The notes under the pieces are model-generated. The model was not told the origin of the DNA, searched no databases, and saw only the letters and a list, made by a program, of their open reading frames with translations. The position numbers and the translations under genes are program-made. Below are positions 39,360-44,511 of a stretch of 44,511 nt of DNA, piece by piece. Numbering within the stretch: position 1 is the stretch's first letter; every line of letters starts with the position of its first letter. The DNA is from Comamonadaceae bacterium (GTDB lineage: Bacteria > Pseudomonadota > Gammaproteobacteria > Burkholderiales > Burkholderiaceae_C): contig CANJOS010000006.1 in NCBI GenBank assembly GCA_947476015.1, positions 1 to 44,511 of the forward strand. Reading direction: 5' to 3'.

Positions 39360-39944
39360 ATGACGGATTTAACGGATGAAATTGCTGCGTCGGCTGCTCA
39401 ATGGGTGGTTGAGGAAGGGCTTGAGTACGGCCCTGCAAAAAAGCGAGCGCTGAAAGCCTTGGGCCTGCCGCCGCGAACACCGCTGCCGAACAACGATCAA
39501 GTCGAAGAAGAGGTCAGGGCTTACATTGAACTTTTTTGCGCTGACTCCCAAGCCCTTGAACTGTTGGCATTGAGGCGACATGCGATGGTGTGGATGACAC
39601 GCTTGGCGGAGTTCAGGCCTTATTTGGGGGGGGCGGTGTGGCACGGCACAGCCACCCGATTGTCAGACATTTATTTGCAATTGTTCTGCGATGATGCCAA
39701 ATCGACAGAAATTGAATTAATCAACAAAGGTGTTGATTTTGAAGCTCGGTCTGTCAAAGGTCTTCATGGGGAGCTTGTAGAGGCATTGAGCATTCACAGT
39801 TTTTGTGATGAACTGGGTGAAGAAATTGGCGTCCATTTGCTGATCAATGATTTTGACGACGTCCGCGGCGCATTGAAGGCGGATTCGAAAGGGCGATCAC
39901 CTCGAGGTGATATTTCAGCGCTGAAGCGGTTAATTGAGGCATGA
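39360..39944 (+). CDS. conserved hypothetical protein of unknown function
   Basis: MTDLTDEIAASAAQWVVEEGLEYGPAKKRALKALGLPPRTPLPNNDQVEEEVRAYIELF. The start is placed at ATG 39360, because the tracked GTG start at 39345 would overlap the -10-like element. Confidence 0.75.
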   Translation: MTDLTDEIAASAAQWVVEEGLEYGPAKKRALKALGLPPRTPLPNNDQVEEEVRAYIELFCADSQALELLALRRHAMVWMTRLAEFRPYLGGAVWHGTATRLSDIYLQLFCDDAKSTEIELINKGVDFEARSVKGLHGELVEALSIHSFCDELGEEIGVHLLINDFDDVRGALKADSKGRSPRGDISALKRLIEA

Positions 39945-39951
39945 TGCAGCT

Positions 39952-40512
39952 ATGAAGAACGAAGTTGAAGAAAATACAGAGACGGGTCTTGGACGCCGCC
40001 ACTGGCTTACGGCAGGTTTAGGCTTGGCTGCTGGTTTGTCGGGTGCTTGGTTTGCTTGGCAAAAATTCAAGCCCCAAGGCGTGCTTGACACGGCCGTTCA
40101 AAACTTTTGGTTGCAGGAGTTTGAGAGGCCAGAAGGTGGTACTTTGAGACTTTCGTCGATGCGTGGTAAGCCATTGTTGGTAAATTTTTGGGCCACATGG
40201 TGCCCTCCCTGTATTGACGAACTACCTTTAATTGACGCCTTTTACATGGCAAATAAGTCTAAATCTATTCAAGTACTTGGTTTGGCAGTGGACCAACCCA
40301 GCATGGTGCGTCGTTTTTTGTCACAAAAACCCTTGAGTTTTGATGTGGGCTTGGCGGGCTTCAATGGCACAGAGATAGGAAAGACTCTGGGCAATGTAGA
40401 AAGCGTTCTGCCTTTTAGCGTTATTTTCGATGCAAAAGGGAGGCTTTTAGCGGAAAAAAAAGGAAGATTAGAGAAAAATGATCTTGATGCTTGGCTTCAT
40501 AAAGTCATTTAA
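39952..40512 (+). CDS. TlpA-like membrane-anchored thiol-disulfide oxidoreductase
   Basis: N-terminal TM segment and thioredoxin motif VNFWATWCPPCIDELP. Confidence 0.9.
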   Translation: MKNEVEENTETGLGRRHWLTAGLGLAAGLSGAWFAWQKFKPQGVLDTAVQNFWLQEFERPEGGTLRLSSMRGKPLLVNFWATWCPPCIDELPLIDAFYMANKSKSIQVLGLAVDQPSMVRRFLSQKPLSFDVGLAGFNGTEIGKTLGNVESVLPFSVIFDAKGRLLAEKKGRLEKNDLDAWLHKVI

Positions 40513-40600
40513 GGCGACATTTTTTGATTCTGCTGAATTTCAGTGCCTCACGATCCCCCTTGACTTGTTCGTATTCATGAAAATGAGTTCATTTGTAGCT

Positions 40601-40625
40601 ATTTACCCTAGTTTTTAGTGTAAAT
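40601..40625. promoter_or_regulatory. 25-bp imperfect palindrome upstream of accB (candidate operator)
   Basis: ATTTACcCTA-GTTTT-TAGtGTAAAT, 9 of 10 arm positions complementary, 33 bp upstream of the accB ATG. Confidence 0.55.
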
Positions 40626-40658
40626 TCAGCGTCTTTGATAGCAAACACAGGGGGTAAC

Positions 40659-41150
40659 ATGGATTTGCGCAAACTCAAAACCTTGATTGACTTGGTTTCC
40701 GATTCCAACGTCACAGAATTGGAAATCACAGAAGCCGAAGGCAAGGTTCGAATTGTCAAAGGTCCCCTGGCTGCTGGTGCCCCCGTGTTGACCCAACAGC
40801 TCATGGCAACTGCCTCGGCGCCCGCAGCAGCCCCAGTGCTTGCACCAACTGCCGCTGAAATTGCAGACGCTGCGGCTGTCACCGCTGCGGCCGTGGCTGC
40901 CGAAGTCGCTGCGGCTGGTCACACCGTCAAGTCACCGATGGTGGGCACTTTCTACCGATCTTCCAGCCCAGGCGCGGCGCCATTCGTTCAAGTGGGAGAT
41001 TCCGTGAAAGAAGGCGACACCCTCTGCATCATTGAAGCCATGAAGATCTTGAACGAAATCGAATCTGACAAGACTGGCACCGTGAAGCAAGTTTTGTGTG
41101 AAAACGGTCAAGCGGTTGAATACGGCCAAGCCCTTTACATCATCGAATAA
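40659..41150 (+). CDS. accB: acetyl-CoA carboxylase biotin carboxyl carrier protein
   Basis: [23 protein letters not shown]; biotinyl motif [21 protein letters not shown] sets the start at 40659. Confidence 0.96.
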   Translation: MDLRKLKTLIDLVSDSNVTELEITEAEGKVRIVKGPLAAGAPVLTQQLMATASAPAAAPVLAPTAAEIADAAAVTAAAVAAEVAAAGHTVKSPMVGTFYRSSSPGAAPFVQVGDSVKEGDTLCIIEAMKILNEIESDKTGTVKQVLCENGQAVEYGQALYIIE

Positions 41151-41165
41151 AGCACCGGACTCCGC

Positions 41166-42515
41166 ATGTTTAAGAAAATTTTGGTTGCCAATCGAGGTGA
41201 AATAGCCCTGCGCATTCAACGCGCGTGTCGAGAACTGGGCATCAAAGCGGTCATGGTTTATTCAGAGGCCGACCGTGAAGCCAAATACGTCAAGCTGGCC
41301 GAAGAGGCTGTTTGCATTGGACCTGCTGCCTCCAGTTTGAGTTACCTGAACATGCCTGCCATCATTTCGGCGGCAGAGGTGACGGACGCTGAAGCCATTC
41401 ACCCCGGTTACGGCTTTTTGAGCGAAAACGCCGACTTTGCAGAACGCGTTGAAAAAAGTGGCTTTCAATTCATTGGCCCTTCGCCTGACGCCATCCGAAT
41501 CATGGGTGACAAAGTGTCAGCCAAGCAAGCCATGATCAGAGCGGGTGTGCCTTGCGTGCCTGGCTCTGAGGGCGAGTTGCCCGATGATCCTGTGGTCATT
41601 CGCCGAACGGCCAAAAGCATTGGCTATCCGGTCATCATCAAAGCCGCGGGTGGCGGTGGTGGCAGGGGCATGCGTGTGGTCCACACAGAAGCCGCTCTCA
41701 TCAATGCGGTTCAAATGACCAAGGCCGAAGCGGGTGCTGCTTTTGGCAATCCTGCGGTGTACATGGAAAAGTACCTGCAGAATCCACGCCACATTGAAAT
41801 TCAAATCTTGGCCGACAAGCACAAAAATGTCGTTTATTTGGGCGAGCGAGATTGCTCTATGCAGCGCCGCCATCAAAAGGTGGTGGAAGAGGCCCCTGCA
41901 CCTGGCATTCCCCGTAAATTGATTGACAAAATTGGCGAGCGTTGCGTGGCCGCTTGTAAAAAAATTGGGTATCGCGGGGCGGGCACTTTTGAGTTTTTGT
42001 ATGAAAACGGAGAGTTTTATTTCATCGAAATGAACACCCGAGTCCAGGTTGAGCACCCTGTGACCGAGTGGGTCACGGGCATCGACATTGTCAAAACTCA
42101 AATCATCGTGGCTGCGGGTGAGAAGTTGCCGTTTACGCAGCGCCAAATTCAAATTCGCGGCCACGCCATTGAATGCCGCGTCAACGCTGAAGACCCCTTC
42201 AAATTCACACCATCACCTGGCCGTATCACCACATGGCACGCCCCAGGAGGTCCAGGTATACGTGTTGACTCTCATGTCTACAACAACTACTTTGTGCCAC
42301 CGAACTACGACTCGATGATCGGCAAAATCATTGCCCACGGCGATACCCGTGAGCAGGCCATTGCCCGCATGCAAACAGCTTTGGCTGAAACAGTGGTGGA
42401 GGGCATCAGCACCAACATTGCCTTGCACCGTGAAATTTTGCGCGATGCGAAATTCATAAGCGGTGGCACCAACATTCACTACCTTGAAGAGTGGTTGCGT
42501 CACCGCAAAGGCTGA
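41166..42515 (+). CDS. accC: acetyl-CoA carboxylase biotin carboxylase subunit
   Basis: [54 protein letters not shown]. Confidence 0.97.
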   Translation: MFKKILVANRGEIALRIQRACRELGIKAVMVYSEADREAKYVKLAEEAVCIGPAASSLSYLNMPAIISAAEVTDAEAIHPGYGFLSENADFAERVEKSGFQFIGPSPDAIRIMGDKVSAKQAMIRAGVPCVPGSEGELPDDPVVIRRTAKSIGYPVIIKAAGGGGGRGMRVVHTEAALINAVQMTKAEAGAAFGNPAVYMEKYLQNPRHIEIQILADKHKNVVYLGERDCSMQRRHQKVVEEAPAPGIPRKLIDKIGERCVAACKKIGYRGAGTFEFLYENGEFYFIEMNTRVQVEHPVTEWVTGIDIVKTQIIVAAGEKLPFTQRQIQIRGHAIECRVNAEDPFKFTPSPGRITTWHAPGGPGIRVDSHVYNNYFVPPNYDSMIGKIIAHGDTREQAIARMQTALAETVVEGISTNIALHREILRDAKFISGGTNIHYLEEWLRHRKG

Positions 42516-42516
42516 A

Positions 42517-43410
42517 ATGTTTGAGCTGAACTTGTTGTGCCCCGAGGCGCGTGTCGATGTCTTGAGTGAGGCGCTCGAAGCTTTGGAGGCCCTGAGTGTG
42601 TCCGTTGAGGATGCCGATGCCGAGACTGAAAATGAAAAGGCATTGTTCGGCGAACCTGGCATGCCCCCTCCCAAAGAGGGTTGGCAACGCTCCAAAATGG
42701 TGGCATTGTTTGCAAAAAAAGATCAAGCTGAAGAGGCTGCATTGCTGTTGGCCGCGCAAGATTTTTTCGAGGCTTGCCAAGTACTGTCGATTTCTGCGGT
42801 GCCAGATCAAGATTGGGTTCGCTTAACCCAATCTCAATTCGCACCTGTTGAAATCACGCCTGAATTTTGGATTGTGCCTACTTGGCATGAGTTGCCAGCT
42901 CAGGCTCGGAAGTTCATCCGTCTTGATCCTGGCTTGGCTTTTGGCACAGGCACTCATCCGACCACGCGCATGTGTTTGCGATGGATTGCCACCCATGATG
43001 TGAAAGCTCAGCGGGTCCTAGATTATGGTTGCGGCTCTGGTATTTTGGCCATCGGTGCTGCAAAGTTTGGCGCTGCAGAGATTGATGCGGTGGACATTGA
43101 TGAGGCCGCTGTTAACGCCACCGATTTGAATGCGAAAGCCAATGAGGTGCTGCTCAATGTGGGCTTGCCCGAACTGGCCAAGGGCACGTATCAAACAGTG
43201 CTGGCCAATATTTTGGCAACGCCTTTGAAAGTGCTAGCGCCCTTGCTTTGCAGCCATGTTCAAGCGGGCGGGAACTTGGTCTTGGCGGGTATTTTGGAGC
43301 GCCAAGAAGAAGAACTCACTCAAGCCTATGCGCCTTTTCTCTCATTGTCAGTGGCCGATCGCGAAGACGGCTGGATCTTAATGACGGCCCATCGCAGCCA
43401 CGCTGCTTGA
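42517..43410 (+). CDS. prmA: ribosomal protein L11 methyltransferase
   Basis: LDPGLAFGTGTHPTTRMCL, VLDYGCGSGILAIGAAKFG, ANILATPL. The start is re-set to MFELNLL at 42517. Confidence 0.95.
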   Translation: MFELNLLCPEARVDVLSEALEALEALSVSVEDADAETENEKALFGEPGMPPPKEGWQRSKMVALFAKKDQAEEAALLLAAQDFFEACQVLSISAVPDQDWVRLTQSQFAPVEITPEFWIVPTWHELPAQARKFIRLDPGLAFGTGTHPTTRMCLRWIATHDVKAQRVLDYGCGSGILAIGAAKFGAAEIDAVDIDEAAVNATDLNAKANEVLLNVGLPELAKGTYQTVLANILATPLKVLAPLLCSHVQAGGNLVLAGILERQEEELTQAYAPFLSLSVADREDGWILMTAHRSHAA

Positions 43411-43417
43411 ATACCCC

Positions 43418-43879
43418 ATGAAGCCTTGGGGTTTGATTGCCTGGGCCATGGGGGGCATTTTGGCCTTGTTGCTCCAAACCACATTGCTTTTCAAAGACGC
43501 TTGGTTTGTGCAATGGCCAGCTTCACAATCTTTCTTGACGGCTTTGTGTGAGTGGGGTGTTTGCACCATTCACCCCTATGAAAAGATAGATGCAGTGGTC
43601 ATTGATCATGCGGCCATTGATTGGAGTGGCGAGGCTCAGTGGGTGTTTCAACTGCATTTAAGAAATTCAGCCTTCGTGAAGGTGGCCACACCATGGGTTG
43701 AACTCACACTCACAGATGCCGATGACAAGCCCGTGATGCGCAAAGTGTTGGACCCTTCCGCATGGGGAGCACCCAAACTGATGTCGCCAGGTGACATAGT
43801 GGCGCATGATCTACTCTTGCAGCTGAAATCAAACGAGCTTGGCTTTGTAGGCTATCGATTGCTCTGTTTTTACCCCTGA
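43418..43879 (+). CDS. short DUF3426-type membrane protein lacking an N-terminal zinc ribbon
   Basis: One TM segment then a C-terminal domain (VFQLHLRNSAFVKVATPWVELTLTDADDKPVMRKVLDPSAW) typical of DUF3426; downstream of prmA. Confidence 0.7.
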   Translation: MKPWGLIAWAMGGILALLLQTTLLFKDAWFVQWPASQSFLTALCEWGVCTIHPYEKIDAVVIDHAAIDWSGEAQWVFQLHLRNSAFVKVATPWVELTLTDADDKPVMRKVLDPSAWGAPKLMSPGDIVAHDLLLQLKSNELGFVGYRLLCFYP

Positions 43880-43903
43880 GAAGTTGATCATTGACGCAGA
43901 AAA

Positions 43904-43933
43904 AAAGCCCGACGCTTTACAGCATCGGGCTTT
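43904..43933 (-). terminator. intrinsic terminator for the histone-H1-like gene (minus strand)
   Basis: AAAGCCCGAcGC-TTTACA-GCaTCGGGCTTT stem. On the minus strand it is followed by further Ts (AAA tract at 43901-43906 on plus). May also act on the plus strand. Confidence 0.85.
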
Positions 43934-43961
43934 GGCTATCGCTTATCGCTTGAACTTTGAA

Positions 43962-44435
43962 TCAAGGCTTAGCGGCCGAAGGAAACGGCCATGCAGCTTG
44001 AGGATTCAATGTTGTATGCGCAGCGGCAGCAGGGGCAGCGGGCGCTTTCGCTGCTTTCTTAGCCGCTTTTTTAGCAGGCTTTTTGGCAGCTTTTCTCTTA
44101 GGAGCCGCTTTTTTGGCGGCCTTCTTAGCTACGGCTTTCTTAGCGGCTTTTTTAGGAGCTGCTTTCTTAGCTGCGGCTTTCTTTGGCGCTGCTTTTTTAG
44201 GAGCGGCCTTTTTAGCTGCGGCTTTCTTTGGCGCTGCTTTTTTAGGAGCGGCCTTCTTAGCTACGGCTTTCTTTGGCGCTGCCTTTTTAGGAGCGGCTTT
44301 CTTAGGTGCTGCTTTTTTAGGAGCGGCTTTCTTTGGCGCTGCTTTTTTAGCAGGCGCTTTTCTCACAACGGCTTTTTTAGGGGCCGATTTTTTTGCTGCA
44401 GCTTTTTTGGGTGCTGCTTTTTTTGCAGTTGCCAT
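43962..44435 (-). CDS. histone H1-like Lys/Ala/Pro-rich DNA-binding protein
   Basis: MATAKKAAPKKAAAKKSAPKKAVVRKAPAKKAAPKK... low complexity throughout; SD AAGGAGA upstream of the ATG. Confidence 0.9.
   Translation of the reverse strand: MATAKKAAPKKAAAKKSAPKKAVVRKAPAKKAAPKKAAPKKAAPKKAAPKKAAPKKAVAKKAAPKKAAPKKAAAKKAAPKKAAPKKAAAKKAAPKKAAKKAVAKKAAKKAAPKRKAAKKPAKKAAKKAAKAPAAPAAAAHTTLNPQAAWPFPSAAKP
44170..44304. repeat. 45-bp tandem repeat x3 inside the histone-H1-like gene
   Basis: Units start at 44170, 44215 and 44260. Units 1 and 2 differ at one position (GCTGCGGCTTTCTTTGGCGCTGCTTTTTTAGGAGCGGCCTT[T/C]TTA). Unit 3 differs from unit 2 at three positions. Confidence 0.85.
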
Positions 44436-44511
44436 GGTTTTTCTCCTTGATCAATTAGAAAAATCAACAGAGGGAAACACTTTGCGAATGTTGGAGCCGC
44501 AAAGCGATTCA

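Noticed and set aside
41517-42164. 215-aa minus-strand ORF opposite accC
   Set aside because: Antisense of a highly conserved gene; codon-bias shadow ORF.
44170-44304. Possible CRISPR-like array
   Set aside because: The 45-bp units are contiguous and coding, with no spacers and no cas genes.
43884-44450. 188-aa Cys/Phe-rich plus-strand ORF
   Set aside because: Antisense of the AAPKK repeats of the histone-H1-like gene, and it overlaps its terminator.

Overview
This 44.5 kb window is chromosomal and reads as Betaproteobacteria/Burkholderiales, probably Comamonadaceae-like (inferred from gene order and protein sequence only). Its core is a complete dcw cluster: mraZ-rsmH-ftsL-ftsI-murE-murF-mraY-murD-ftsW-murG-murC-ddl-ftsQ-ftsA-ftsZ-lpxC. 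Flanking it are rnpB (3' part only), an Rrf2/IscR-like regulator, an RsuA-like S4 protein, a NUDIX-MBL fusion, dapF, DUF484, xerC, rlmI, a CobW/COG0523 GTPase, a DksA-like protein with a histone-H1-like N-terminus, an MFS transporter, ruvC, mtgA, a TonB-like protein, an RNB exoribonuclease, rodA, tldD, aroG, mpl, a hypothetical protein, a TlpA-like protein, accB, accC, prmA, a short DUF3426 protein and a histone-H1-like gene. I found no CRISPR, tRNA, prophage or IS element. The strongest unannotated signals are: (1) a complete candidate phenylalanine attenuator upstream of aroG (24-aa leader peptide MTKRFSFFSFYFAFSVLGGREASA, pairing antiterminator, perfect 8-bp terminator stem plus 9 Ts); (2) a recurrent leaderless-gene architecture, with a -10-like hexamer exactly 6-7 nt before an ATG that lacks a Shine-Dalgarno at about ten transcription-unit heads, including two tight divergent pairs; (3) several family members that have lost their signature residues (Cys-less IscR-like protein, zinc-finger-less DksA beside a COG0523 metallochaperone, RsuA-like protein lacking both active-site motifs); (4) a three-repeat, 10-bp-period MraZ-box candidate, and a 25-bp palindrome upstream of accBC.
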